Part shown: positions 7,610-16,864 of the stretch, in pieces
Layout of the letters: each line of letters opens with the position of its first letter
Numbering within the stretch: the stretch's first letter is position 1
NCBI RefSeq assembly: GCF_017893965.1
Contig: NZ_CP054142.1
Span: 2,418,001-2,482,000, forward strand
Source: Treponema parvum
GTDB lineage: Bacteria; Spirochaetota; Spirochaetia; Treponematales; Treponemataceae
DNA length: 64,000 nt
Direction: 5' to 3'
Position numbers and translations under genes: made by a program
Notes under the pieces: model-generated
The model's database searches: none
Told to the model about the DNA's origin: nothing
What the model saw: the letters and a program-made list of their open reading frames with translations, nothing else

Positions 7610-9697
7610 ATGCAGAATGTACAAGAAATTTTCGGCAGTATGGTTTTCAACCTCAAAGTCATGCAGGAAAAACTGCCGAAGGACACGTTTAAAACCCTAA
7701 AAAAGACCATTGAGGACGGAACTCCGCTCGAACTGGACGTGGCAAATCAGGTTGCACACGCAATGAAAGAATGGGCTATCGAAAAAGGGGCCACACACTA
7801 TACCCATTGGTTTCAGCCTTTAACGGGGATTACGGCCGAAAAACATGAAAGTTTTATCGTGCCTACGGACGACGGCGGCGTAATAATGAGCCTCAGCGGC
7901 AAGGAATTGATCCGCGGGGAACCGGATGCCTCTTCGTTTCCGTCTGGCGGCCGCCGTGCGACTTTTGAAGCGAGAGGATACACGGTCTGGGATCCTACCG
8001 CTTACGCCTTTGTAAAAGAACATTCTCTTTGTATTCCTACGGCCTTCTGTTCATACACGGGCGAAGCGCTTGATAAAAAAACGCCTCTTCTGCGCTCAAT
8101 GGAATCCATAAGCAAACAATCGGTACGCATACTGCGCATGTTCGGAAACAGAACCGTAAAACGCGTGGCGTCTTCTATAGGGGCGGAGCAGGAATACTTT
8201 CTTATTGACGAAGCTCTTTACGAACGGAGAAAAGACTTAAAGGTATGCGGCAGGACGCTGTTCGGTTCCAAGCCGCCGAAAGGGCAGGAAATGGACGATC
8301 AATACTACGGCGCCCTTAAAACAAGGGTAAGCGCTTATATGGAAGATCTGAACACGGAACTGTGGAAACTTGGAATACCTGCAAAAACCGAACACAATGA
8401 AGCGGCTCCCGCGCAGCACGAAATGGCTCCGATCTACACATTAAGCAACGTCGCCGCAGATCAAAATCAGCTTACCATGGAAATCATGAAAAAAGTTGCG
8501 GCGCGGCACAAGCTCGTATGTCTGTTGCATGAAAAACCTTTTGCCGGTGTAAACGGAAGCGGTAAACACAACAACTGGTCGATACAGACTAACGAAGGCG
8601 AAAACCTCATGGATCCCGGTAAAACTCCGAGAAAAAACGCGCAGTTTTTACTTTTTTTGACGGCCGTCATAAAAGCTGTCGATGAAAATCAGGATTTGCT
8701 TCGTATCAGCGTCGCAAGCGCAGGCAACGACTTAAGGCTCGGCGCAAGCGAAGCTCCTCCGGCAATAATCTCGATCTATCTCGGCGAAGAATTGGAAGCC
8801 GTGCTAGAGTCAATTAAGGACGGAACGCCGTATAATGAAGCTTCAAATCAAAAAATGACGATAGGCGTAGACGTGCTTCCCGCCATACCTAAGGATACGA
8901 CGGACAGAAACAGGACGTCCCCGTTCGCATTTACCGGCAACAAGTTCGAATTTCGCTCTGTAGGTTCTTCTCTTTCAATTTCCGGCCCGGCGACGACTTT
9001 AAATGCCATCGTTACGGACAGCCTTAAAACCTTTGCGGACGAACTTGAAGGTTCAAAAAATTTCAACGCTGACCTTCAAAATTTAATAAAGAGGGAAATT
9101 ACCGCCCATTGGAAAATCATATTTAACGGCAACGGATATGATGCAAATTGGTTAAAAGAAGCAAACAGGCGCGGGCTTATGAATTTAAAGTCGCTTCCGG
9201 ACGCCATAGCCGAATATCTAAAGCCTAAGAACATCAAACTTTATACGCGAACGGGCGTTTACAGTGAAATAGAAATGCGCGGCCATTATGAAGTGAAAAT
9301 TGAAAAATACTGTCAGGTCTTGAACATAGAAACCGAAACCATGCTTGAAATGATCAGGAAGGATATTCTTCCGGCTGCCTTTAAGTACATGAAAGAAATC
9401 AGCACGGCCGCCGCCGCGGTAAAAAATCTTGTTAAAAGCGCCGAATGCAAGGCGGAAACCGCTCTTATAAAAGCTCTCGACATCCTTACGGACGATCTTA
9501 TGGAAAAAGCGGAGAATCTTGACGCCGTTCACCTTGAAGCAAAAAAGCTTACGGGAATAGAAAGCGCCAAATTTTATGCGGCTAAGGTTATTCCTGCGAT
9601 GACGGAGGCTCGGGCTGCGGCAGACAAGATCGAACCTTTGATTGCTGAAGAATTCAAGCCCTTCCCGAGCTATGAAGATCTGCTTTTTCACATATAG
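7610..9697 (+). CDS. glnN: Glutamine synthetase type III (GlnN)
   Basis: ATP-dependent synthesis of glutamine from glutamate and ammonia; the central ammonia-assimilation enzyme of the large dodecameric GSIII type found in Bacteroidetes, cyanobacteria and spirochetes. At 695 residues it has the length of that class rather than of GlnA (about 450). Conserved blocks are HWFQPLTGITAEKHESF, RATFEARGYTVWDPTAYAF, GAEQEYFLID (metal-binding Glu), NEAAPAQHEMAP and GSGKHNNWS. The ATG at 7610 follows GGGAGG at ideal spacing and a near-perfect promoter. It stops 10 bases before the convergent purD. The identification is secure. Confidence 0.96.
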   Translation: MQNVQEIFGSMVFNLKVMQEKLPKDTFKTLKKTIEDGTPLELDVANQVAHAMKEWAIEKGATHYTHWFQPLTGITAEKHESFIVPTDDGGVIMSLSGKELIRGEPDASSFPSGGRRATFEARGYTVWDPTAYAFVKEHSLCIPTAFCSYTGEALDKKTPLLRSMESISKQSVRILRMFGNRTVKRVASSIGAEQEYFLIDEALYERRKDLKVCGRTLFGSKPPKGQEMDDQYYGALKTRVSAYMEDLNTELWKLGIPAKTEHNEAAPAQHEMAPIYTLSNVAADQNQLTMEIMKKVAARHKLVCLLHEKPFAGVNGSGKHNNWSIQTNEGENLMDPGKTPRKNAQFLLFLTAVIKAVDENQDLLRISVASAGNDLRLGASEAPPAIISIYLGEELEAVLESIKDGTPYNEASNQKMTIGVDVLPAIPKDTTDRNRTSPFAFTGNKFEFRSVGSSLSISGPATTLNAIVTDSLKTFADELEGSKNFNADLQNLIKREITAHWKIIFNGNGYDANWLKEANRRGLMNLKSLPDAIAEYLKPKNIKLYTRTGVYSEIEMRGHYEVKIEKYCQVLNIETETMLEMIRKDILPAAFKYMKEISTAAAAVKNLVKSAECKAETALIKALDILTDDLMEKAENLDAVHLEAKKLTGIESAKFYAAKVIPAMTEARAAADKIEPLIAEEFKPFPSYEDLLFHI

Positions 9698-9707
9698 CAA
9701 AAAAGCG

Positions 9708-11045
9708 TTACAATTTTACGCTTTCGGCCGCGCCGTCAAGCCCTATGTCTTTCCGGTAAAACATTCCCTCAAAGGAAACGGCCTTTAGCGCCTTATATGA
9801 ATTTTCCCTTGCTTCGTCAAATGTTTTGCCGAAAGCGCTGCACGAAAGAACTCGTCCTCCGTTCGTAATGAGCCGGCCGTCCTTTTCTACTGCGCCGGCT
9901 GCAAAAAGCTTTGCGTCCGCAGCCGCTATAAAGTCTTCATTCACGGTAACGGTTTTTCCCTTTTCATACGCTTCAGGGTATCCTGAAGAAACCGCAACCG
10001 GCGCCACGACAAAACCGTCTTTCCATTTACATGAAAAAGAAGAAAGGGTTTCATCCGTGATCGCACGGCAAAGAGCGGCAAAATCAAAATCCGCCATGGG
10101 AAGTACCGCCTGTGTCTCAGGATCGCCGAGCCGCACATTATATTCCAAAAGTTTAGGTCCGTTTGCCGTAAGCATGAGACCGAAAAAAATAAACCCGCGG
10201 TAATCCGTCTTTTCGGCAATTAAGCCGCGCAGCGTCGGCTTAAGGATATTCTTGTCAAAGGCGGAAAACACTTCGTCGGTAACATCGGAAAGCGGGCAAA
10301 CGGCGCCCATTCCGCCGGTATTCGGTCCCTTCGCCCCGTCCAAAAGGCGTTTATGATCCCGTGCCGGAAGGAATGGAACTATGACTGCCGTTTTCAAAGC
10401 GGAAGTTTTTTCAGTAACGCATACTGCGGCAAGAACGGAGATTTCTATGCCTTCAAGATAATCTTCTATGACTATTTTTTCTCCGGCTTCTCCGACCTTA
10501 CCCAATTCCATAAGGTTTGTAACCGCTTCATGAGCTTCTTGCACCGTCGCCGCGACAACGACTCCCTTTCCCGCAGCAAGTCCGTCGGCCTTTATCACGA
10601 CCGGAGAGCCGTGATCTTCAATATAAGAATGAGCTTCTTTAGGATCGGTAAAGGTCTTACTCACAGCGCAGGCAACATCGTATTTATGCATAAAAGCTTT
10701 TGCAAAATCTTTGCTCGCTTCAAGCTGCGCTCCGTCTTTTTTAGGGCCTACGCAAGGGATTCCTTCCGCCCAAAACAGATCTGCAGCTCCTTTTGCCAGA
10801 GGTTCTTCGGGTCCGATCACAGCCAGATCGCAGTTTTCATGTTTTGCAATAGCTACGTAGGCGGCCAAGGATTTATCCCCGTCTAAATAGGAACAATCGG
10901 CCGGATCAATGTTTTTACATTTTTTTTCATGCGCCGTTCCGCCGTTGCCGGGAACGCATATGACCTGTGAAACAAGCGAACTTTGCGCAAGTTTCCAACT
11001 TATGGCGTGTTCACGGCCGCCTGAACCGACAACGATAATCTTCAT
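9708..11045 (-). CDS. purD: Phosphoribosylamine-glycine ligase
   Basis: ATP-grasp enzyme that makes glycinamide ribonucleotide, the second step of purine synthesis. It has GSGGREHAISWKL at the N terminus, EEPLAKGAADLFW, the KADGLAAGKGVVVA ATP-binding loop, EGIEISVLA, GGMGAVCP and EYNVRLGDPETQAVLP (metal-binding Glu and Asn). At 445 residues it is slightly longer than the E. coli enzyme. It stands alone, with no other pur gene near it, and is convergent with glnN. Identification is secure. Confidence 0.96.
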   Translation of the reverse strand: MKIIVVGSGGREHAISWKLAQSSLVSQVICVPGNGGTAHEKKCKNIDPADCSYLDGDKSLAAYVAIAKHENCDLAVIGPEEPLAKGAADLFWAEGIPCVGPKKDGAQLEASKDFAKAFMHKYDVACAVSKTFTDPKEAHSYIEDHGSPVVIKADGLAAGKGVVVAATVQEAHEAVTNLMELGKVGEAGEKIVIEDYLEGIEISVLAAVCVTEKTSALKTAVIVPFLPARDHKRLLDGAKGPNTGGMGAVCPLSDVTDEVFSAFDKNILKPTLRGLIAEKTDYRGFIFFGLMLTANGPKLLEYNVRLGDPETQAVLPMADFDFAALCRAITDETLSSFSCKWKDGFVVAPVAVSSGYPEAYEKGKTVTVNEDFIAAADAKLFAAGAVEKDGRLITNGGRVLSCSAFGKTFDEARENSYKALKAVSFEGMFYRKDIGLDGAAESVKL

Positions 11046-11190
11046 GTTCTTAATTTAATCGAAAAAAAGCATTTTTTCAATGATAGGCATTTGAACGCAC
11101 AGTCCTATACGTATTACGATCAGCCGCGGCGAATTGCAATGAGCGCGGGAAATTTTTAATACTGTTCCAATGCCCGGCCGCGCACGGTAC

Positions 11191-11220
11191 AAAAGAGGTT
11201 AGACGCAATGCCTAACCTCT
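11191..11220 (-). terminator. Rho-independent terminator of the uronide operon
   Basis: AGAGGTTAG pairs exactly with CTAACCTCT around a 9-base loop. On the minus strand the stem is followed by TTTTG. It lies 11 bases past the stop of the DUF2264 gene and closes the leftward operon. Confidence 0.75.
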
Positions 11221-11231
11221 TTCCGCAAACC

Positions 11232-13061
11232 CTATTTTAATTCAAGTTTCTTACCGTCAATCGTCAAAATTCCGGAAGTCACATCGTAATGTACGGCAGG
11301 AATTTTATCCATATAACCTGTGTTTGGAGACGCGCCGGTTACGCATATGTGATAATTTTTTTTGCCTTTTTTAATTTCTCCAGACAATACGGGAACCAAA
11401 ACGCAGGACGCCATGTTGTTCAAATTCGGAGCCGGCATGATGTACGAAGCTTCGCGCTCGTTAGACGGATCGGCTATGTAAGAAAATCCCCACGGAAAGA
11501 TCAGCGAAACGTCCGATTTTGCCTTGGACTTGGCGTTTACGGGCAGTTCAAGATCGAAGTCTTTATACCTGGCAAGACCAAATCCGCCTTCTTTGGTTAA
11601 AAGATCTCTTTGCGAAGTTATTATATGAATCCTTATGTGAAAGCATCCGGCAGGAATAAGATACGTGCATATCTCTGTGTCGTCATACGGCTTCCATACG
11701 GTTTTGCTGTAATCTTCGCACATTTCGACGGACTCGCACTTCCGCCGCTGCCGCCAATAGCCGTCTCCCGTCCCCACATAAAGCATGGAATCGCACCCTG
11801 TTTTTTCAAATCCGTAATTGCTTATCGAGCATGAAAAACCGAATTTCGCGCTGTATGCAAACTTGGCGTATTTATCGGCCGCATGATTCATCTGATATTC
11901 AGGATACTGTCCGCCGTTAAGAAGCACAACGTCTTCTTTCGTACGTGAAAAAATTATGCGCGGAACTTTCAAGCACTTTACATCAGGCAGCTTTGGCAAT
12001 TCTTCTTCTTTGCTTGTCCAAAACGGATGATCAGCAGGCAGCGCCAGCATTAGATAAGTTTTAAACGCCCAGTATGGAGAACCCGGAGAGTTATACTGGT
12101 CAGCGATGGTAAGATCCGGATAGCGGTAACCTACGGTGAGCATGCCTTCGCGATCGAATATGGGCTGCTTGAACCACCACCTTAAATTTCTAAGAATGAT
12201 GCCCTTCATTACGCCCCACGGCAAAACTTCGATTCCGGCAAAAGCGCAGGCCGAATAAAAGCTCACTACCGCAAAGCGGTATGTGAGGCTTCGTCCGTAA
12301 GGTACAAAAAGTCCGTCTTCGGTTAAATAGTGAATGTGTTGTTTTGCAAAAAGTTTTACCCTCTCTTCATATCGCTTGCAGCGTTCCTTGTCCTTGTCTT
12401 TTCTAAAGTAGTAATAGATCATCGAATAAAACTGTATCGCAAAGGGATTATAGTTATCAAACGGTACCGCATCCCTGTACCAGCCGTCGTCAATGTAAAA
12501 ACTTTCAATCAGCGCAAGATCGTTTTCAAGTCTCTCTTCATTTACGGGACGCCCGACCTGTTCAAAAAGAAGATTTACCAAAATGCGAAAGAATTTCCAG
12601 TTGTTTTCGCTGAACGAACGGCCGTTTACCATATCCAGCCATTTATAAATTCTATCCTGCTCAGCTTTTGAATATCCGTCCCAAAGTTCTTTTTTATTCA
12701 GCATGACGGCCAATGATATCGCCGCCATTTCTACGATGCGCTGGTCAAAATCATGAACGTCGCCCCAATAATAAGGAGAAGAAGGATCGGTTCCGTTGGA
12801 AAGTCCTTCTTTATACACAGACAGGCCGCTCCACTTGTAACCGCCTGCAAGCAGCGGGCCGATCCCCCATAAAAGTCTGCTCCAGCCCTCAAAAAGCCCC
12901 ACTCGGTCGCAATAAGTCGTGCTTCCGTTATAGTTGAACAAGCCCGTGTTCCCCATAACGAATTTATCCATACACGGCTCCAGCATTTGAACAAGACTTT
13001 TAACGACATCGTTTCTGTCTTTTAAAGGATTTTTTGTTATTTCAAATTCATAAGTTTTCAT
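11232..13061 (-). CDS. DUF2264 family protein, probable polysaccharide-degrading enzyme
   Basis: A 609-residue cytoplasmic protein with no signal peptide. It matches the DUF2264 family (PF10022): an N-terminal alpha-helical barrel with NPLKDRNDVVKSL, GLFEGWSRLLWGIGPLL, ENNWKFFRILVNLLFEQVG and DDGWYRDAVPFDNYNPFAIQ, then a beta-rich C-terminal half. These proteins occur in loci for plant and host polysaccharides; some have been associated with beta-glucuronidase activity (GH154), which I recall but cannot check here. It is the last gene of an operon with GH88 and GH2 enzymes, so action on an imported uronic-acid-containing oligosaccharide is a fair inference. The gap to GH88 is 9 bases. Confidence 0.8.
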   Translation of the reverse strand: MKTYEFEITKNPLKDRNDVVKSLVQMLEPCMDKFVMGNTGLFNYNGSTTYCDRVGLFEGWSRLLWGIGPLLAGGYKWSGLSVYKEGLSNGTDPSSPYYWGDVHDFDQRIVEMAAISLAVMLNKKELWDGYSKAEQDRIYKWLDMVNGRSFSENNWKFFRILVNLLFEQVGRPVNEERLENDLALIESFYIDDGWYRDAVPFDNYNPFAIQFYSMIYYYFRKDKDKERCKRYEERVKLFAKQHIHYLTEDGLFVPYGRSLTYRFAVVSFYSACAFAGIEVLPWGVMKGIILRNLRWWFKQPIFDREGMLTVGYRYPDLTIADQYNSPGSPYWAFKTYLMLALPADHPFWTSKEEELPKLPDVKCLKVPRIIFSRTKEDVVLLNGGQYPEYQMNHAADKYAKFAYSAKFGFSCSISNYGFEKTGCDSMLYVGTGDGYWRQRRKCESVEMCEDYSKTVWKPYDDTEICTYLIPAGCFHIRIHIITSQRDLLTKEGGFGLARYKDFDLELPVNAKSKAKSDVSLIFPWGFSYIADPSNEREASYIMPAPNLNNMASCVLVPVLSGEIKKGKKNYHICVTGASPNTGYMDKIPAVHYDVTSGILTIDGKKLELK

Positions 13062-13070
13062 TTTATCTGC

Positions 13071-14240
13071 CTACCAAAACAATCTGTGATGATATAAAAT
13101 ACGGTCCAAGGCTTCCATGTAAAAGTAATCGCCCCAAATATTGCATTCGTCGATTCCCTTGTTGCCCGGCTTGCTGTACACCGCATGCTGCAAAATGCCG
13201 TTGGATTTCAATCCTTCCGTAGTATAAGACGCCGCCAGAGATTCCATGATAGAAAGAGCGGCTGCCTCATAAACGCATCTGTCTTTGTCCGCAACGGGAA
13301 GAAGCGAAGCGAGTTCCATCAAACCGCAGGCGCCTATAGCTGCGGCGGAACTGTCCCGCTCTTCGTTCCCGGAAGTGAATATGAGATCCCAATAACAGAC
13401 GTTGTCTTCAGGCAGGCAATTAAGGAAGTGATTGGCAAGCCGCTTTGCCGCTTCCAAAAGAGAAAAATCTCCCGTATATCTGTAATTAAGACAGAACCCG
13501 TAAATTCCCCAAGCCTGTCCCCTTGCCCAGCAGGACGAATCGCTGTAGCCTTGAGCGGTTTTTCCGCGAAGAGGATCTCCTGTTTTAACGTCAAAATAAT
13601 ATGTGTGGAAAGTCGTGTCGTCGTCTCTTATGAGAAAACGCTTTGATTTTTCCACATGGGACTTTGCAGCATTCGCATACAGGTCTTTTTGCGTGGCTTC
13701 CGACGCCCAAAACAAAAGCGGCGTATTCATGAGACAGTCGATTATTATCCTACCCATGTTGTTCACGTCGTCGGCGCTTCCCCAAGCCTGAAGCACTCCT
13801 GTTTTTGCGCCGTACCGCTCCATAAGAAGGTCTGCCGCCTTTATTGCAACTTCGCGCGCCTTTTTATTTCCCGTAGTCAAATATTCCGCCTTTGCCGAAA
13901 GTATGTACAAAAAGCCCAAATCGTGAGTCGCCGTATTTATGCGCTTTTCAAGTCTGTTTTCATAATCAGTCAAAGTCGATTCTGCGGCGGAACGGAACTT
14001 TTTATCGCCGGTGCTGTTGTATGCCTGCCAGAGCATTCCGTTCCAAAAGCTGCTTGTCCATTCGGTATTTGCAATTTTAGGATATATCAAATTTACGCTG
14101 GCGGGAGTCGGGTACCCGTCGGTAAAAGTTTTGATATTCTCCGCGGTTTTGCTCACCGCGTAATCCATGGCTTTTTGCCAAAAAGGAATTCCTTTGGGCT
14201 TGTGATTTAAAAAATCATCTTTCTTTTTTATCTGTTCCAT
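13071..14240 (-). CDS. Unsaturated glucuronyl hydrolase (GH88)
   Basis: Hydrolyses the unsaturated uronic acid left at the non-reducing end of oligosaccharides by polysaccharide lyases, giving 5-keto-4-deoxyuronate. It has the alpha6/alpha6-barrel signatures: TSSFWNGMLWQAYN, NTATHDLGFLYILSA (first conserved Asp), GRIIIDCLMNTPLLFWAS (second conserved Asp, the general acid), ARGQAWGIYGFCLNYRYTG and SSAAAIGACGLMELA. The start is set at ATG 14240, behind a GAGAGG site and 13 bases after the GH2 stop; an upstream in-frame ATG at 14297 would overlap GH2. Length 389 is typical. No signal peptide is seen, so it is cytoplasmic. Identification is strong. Confidence 0.92.
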   Translation of the reverse strand: MEQIKKKDDFLNHKPKGIPFWQKAMDYAVSKTAENIKTFTDGYPTPASVNLIYPKIANTEWTSSFWNGMLWQAYNSTGDKKFRSAAESTLTDYENRLEKRINTATHDLGFLYILSAKAEYLTTGNKKAREVAIKAADLLMERYGAKTGVLQAWGSADDVNNMGRIIIDCLMNTPLLFWASEATQKDLYANAAKSHVEKSKRFLIRDDDTTFHTYYFDVKTGDPLRGKTAQGYSDSSCWARGQAWGIYGFCLNYRYTGDFSLLEAAKRLANHFLNCLPEDNVCYWDLIFTSGNEERDSSAAAIGACGLMELASLLPVADKDRCVYEAAALSIMESLAASYTTEGLKSNGILQHAVYSKPGNKGIDECNIWGDYFYMEALDRILYHHRLFW

Positions 14241-14253
14241 AAAATAAAACCTC

Positions 14254-16029
14254 TCAATCAAGCTCGGCGTAATAATCTGCAACCACTTTAAAAGCAAGCT
14301 TTCTTCTTTTGTGGTCGGCGTCTATCAGCCCCTTCCGGTTAAAACCTTGCTGATACCTGTTCTGCCGGCGCACGGCACGAAAATCATAAAAGATCCACGG
14401 CGTAGTTCCCTGAATAAAAGGAATTTTTTTCATCGTTTCAAACTGCTTTTTGTAGAGTTCCTCCTGATATTCCTCAGTCCACATAGTGTCTGCGGTTCCA
14501 TGATTTCCGTATTTTGCACCCGCTCCGAACTCCGTAATGACTACCGGTTTTGTCAGCTTTGTGTTATTTAAAACAGTGATCAAATCGTCAAAATTCGGTT
14601 CGTACCAGCCGTAGTATTCGTTGTTTCCGATAATATCAAGCTCGTCCATAAGCCGGTCTTCAAGGCGCATCTTTACATGGTTTACGAGACAGGCCGCGCT
14701 AACGAGCCTTGTATTATCAAGCCGTTTTGCAGTGCGCGCAAGATCGCTCATAAACTTAAGCCTGTCGTCGGTATCCGCATTTTCGTTTCCCACAGACCAT
14801 ATGATAACGGAAGCGCGGTTTTTATCGCGCACGATCAGTTCCGTCAATTGATTTTCTGCGTCCTTGTAGGTAGCGGGATTTGTAAAATCGATCGCCCAAT
14901 AGACGGGAACTTCCTCCCAAAGCATAACACCCGTTTCGTCGGCGATCTTCGCAAAACGCCTTGTGTGAGGATAGTGCGCCAATCGCAAAAACACGCCGTT
15001 CATATCTTTGAGATTTTGTATTGTCGCACGAATTTCATCGTCGTTCGTGGTTTTTCCAAGCGTTTCGTGGTCTTCGTGAACACAGACGCCCTTTAAATAG
15101 CGCGCCTTGCCGTTAAGGTAAACCTTCATTTTTTCAACTTTGATTTCCCTAAATCCGATCTTATCCGAAATTTCATCGTCGTCAAAAGAAAGCGAAACAT
15201 CGTACAGTTTGGGATTTTCCGGGCTCCACAGCTCAGGAGAGGCTGAAATCTCAAGACTTCCCTTGCCGTTTGAAACGCTTACTTCTTTTTTTATGTCCAA
15301 TTCGGGAATGCAAAACACAGCCTTGCCCGTCTTAGCCCCGTCTATTTGGAAATCGAGCGCGATCTTTTTATAGCCGGAACCGGGAACAAGCCTTACGAAC
15401 CAGTCTTTGATCAAAACCTTAGGAGTCCTTACAAAGTATACGTCGCGGTACAATCCCCCGTAATTAAACCAGTCCGTATTGCTCATGGGAACTCGCGAGT
15501 CGTCTCTGGCCGCGTCTACAAAGACCATTATCTTATTGAAACGCTGCAAGAGTCCTGTCGTTTCTACCGTAAACGGAGTGGAACCTCCGTCGTGGAGCGC
15601 GACAGGTTTATTGTTCAAAAAGACATAGGTTCTGTATTGAGCGCCCTCAAACTGAATAAACGTTCTTTCGCCCGCCTTTTTTTCGGCATAAGTAAATTCC
15701 CTGTAATACACGCCCATGCCTTCGTAATAAAACAATTCCGGAGACGTCATGTTCCAACAGGAAGGAACGTCTATGAGAGGCCAAACCTGAAAATCAAAGT
15801 CGCACGGAAGCTCCCGTCCGTCTTCCGAAAAACGTTTTTCCTCATACCACTGCCCGCGCAAAGCCGACTCATAGGGATCCGCCGTAAAATTCCACTCTCC
15901 GTTGAGGGATTCCAAATCTCTCCCGTCTATGCACAGCGCATCTTTGGCCGTCTTTACAAACGGAAGGAATTTTGACCGATAATCTTTTTCATGAATGCTT
16001 GACTCAAAATTACCGCTCTTCTTTTCCAT
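14254..16029 (-). CDS. Glycoside hydrolase family 2, probable beta-glucuronidase
   Basis: Retaining beta-glycosidase with three domains: sugar-binding jelly roll (about 20-190), immunoglobulin-like (about 190-285) and catalytic TIM barrel (about 290-590). The acid/base Glu lies in IIWSVGNENA and the nucleophile Glu in VVITEFGAGA. Near the C terminus GFNRKGLID provides the Asn-x-Lys pair that, in E. coli UidA-type enzymes, contacts the sugar carboxylate; this supports glucuronidase rather than galactosidase. The start is set at ATG 16029 behind GGGGTG; an upstream in-frame ATG at 16068 would overlap the permease gene. It sits between the permease and GH88 genes. No signal peptide. The family is secure; substrate likely. 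Confidence 0.88.
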   Translation of the reverse strand: MEKKSGNFESSIHEKDYRSKFLPFVKTAKDALCIDGRDLESLNGEWNFTADPYESALRGQWYEEKRFSEDGRELPCDFDFQVWPLIDVPSCWNMTSPELFYYEGMGVYYREFTYAEKKAGERTFIQFEGAQYRTYVFLNNKPVALHDGGSTPFTVETTGLLQRFNKIMVFVDAARDDSRVPMSNTDWFNYGGLYRDVYFVRTPKVLIKDWFVRLVPGSGYKKIALDFQIDGAKTGKAVFCIPELDIKKEVSVSNGKGSLEISASPELWSPENPKLYDVSLSFDDDEISDKIGFREIKVEKMKVYLNGKARYLKGVCVHEDHETLGKTTNDDEIRATIQNLKDMNGVFLRLAHYPHTRRFAKIADETGVMLWEEVPVYWAIDFTNPATYKDAENQLTELIVRDKNRASVIIWSVGNENADTDDRLKFMSDLARTAKRLDNTRLVSAACLVNHVKMRLEDRLMDELDIIGNNEYYGWYEPNFDDLITVLNNTKLTKPVVITEFGAGAKYGNHGTADTMWTEEYQEELYKKQFETMKKIPFIQGTTPWIFYDFRAVRRQNRYQQGFNRKGLIDADHKRRKLAFKVVADYYAELD

Positions 16030-16033
16030 AATT

Positions 16034-16864
16034 TCACCCCTTAATACCCGAGGAAGAAACTCCCTCAATAAAATATCTTTGCCCGAACATAAAAATTATC
16101 AGGACGGGAATAATAGAAATCAAGGCAGCAGCCATCTGCGGCCCCCAATAAACATACTGTTCGCGGACAAAGTCCGTCATTCCCAGCGGCAGAGTTTTTA
16201 GTTCGGGAGTAGTGATGTAGATCAACGGCGTAAAAAAATCGTTCCAGAAAAAACGGAATGACAATATGGCCTGAGTTACCAGGACGGGCTTTGCCATGGG
16301 CAGCATTATCTTAAAGAAAATTATCCATTCGCGCGCGCCGTCGATCCTTGCCGCTTCTATATACGTATCCGGAATGGACAAAAAATACTGTCGTATAAGA
16401 AACGTTCCGAAGGCCGTAAAAGTGCACAAGAGTATGATAGCCAAATGGGTGTCGTACAAATTCAGCGTGCGCATTATCACAAACTGAGGAATAGTAACAG
16501 CCTGCGACGGGATCATCATGGAAGCAAGGTACAAACCGAATATGAAATTGCGTCCCTTCCATTGCATTTTGGAAAACACGTATCCGCCCGTAGAAGCCGA
16601 AAACAACTGCAAAATCGTTATGATCGACGTCAGTTTGATCGAATTCCATATGTACAGCGGAAAATTTTCACTCAGCTGAGCAAAATTTGAAAAGATTAAC
16701 TTGCGCGGAATCAAATGAAACGGAAAATCGAAAATTTCACTTTCATTTTTAAAAGAAGAAGACAAAACTATGACGATGGGCAAAAGCGAAATTACCGTTA
16801 TAAACAACAAAAAAACATATTTTACGAACTTACCGATCGTTTTCTTTGTATTATACGATATCAT
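16034..16864 (-). CDS. Carbohydrate ABC transporter permease (MalG/AraQ type)
   Basis: Inner-membrane permease of a CUT1-type sugar importer, 276 residues with six predicted helices. It has the EAA loop that docks the ATPase: YIEAARIDGAREWIIFFKIM. The ending YFIEGVSSSGIKG is typical of this subfamily. Its start overlaps the end of the partner permease by 14 bases, which suggests translational coupling. It follows a binding protein and precedes GH2 and GH88, so an oligosaccharide with uronic acid is the expected cargo. No ATPase gene is in the operon; a shared MsmX-like ATPase encoded elsewhere is likely. Confidence 0.9.
   Translation of the reverse strand: MISYNTKKTIGKFVKYVFLLFITVISLLPIVIVLSSSFKNESEIFDFPFHLIPRKLIFSNFAQLSENFPLYIWNSIKLTSIITILQLFSASTGGYVFSKMQWKGRNFIFGLYLASMMIPSQAVTIPQFVIMRTLNLYDTHLAIILLCTFTAFGTFLIRQYFLSIPDTYIEAARIDGAREWIIFFKIMLPMAKPVLVTQAILSFRFFWNDFFTPLIYITTPELKTLPLGMTDFVREQYVYWGPQMAAALISIIPVLIIFMFGQRYFIEGVSSSGIKG

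Noticed and set aside
9698-9723. Hairpin between glnN and purD as a terminator
   Set aside because: AAAGCG/CGCTTT can pair, but the stem is short, overlaps the purD end and has no T run in either direction.
13071-14297. GH88 start at 14297
   Set aside because: It would overlap GH2, whereas the ATG at 14240 has a GAGAGG site and matches family N termini.
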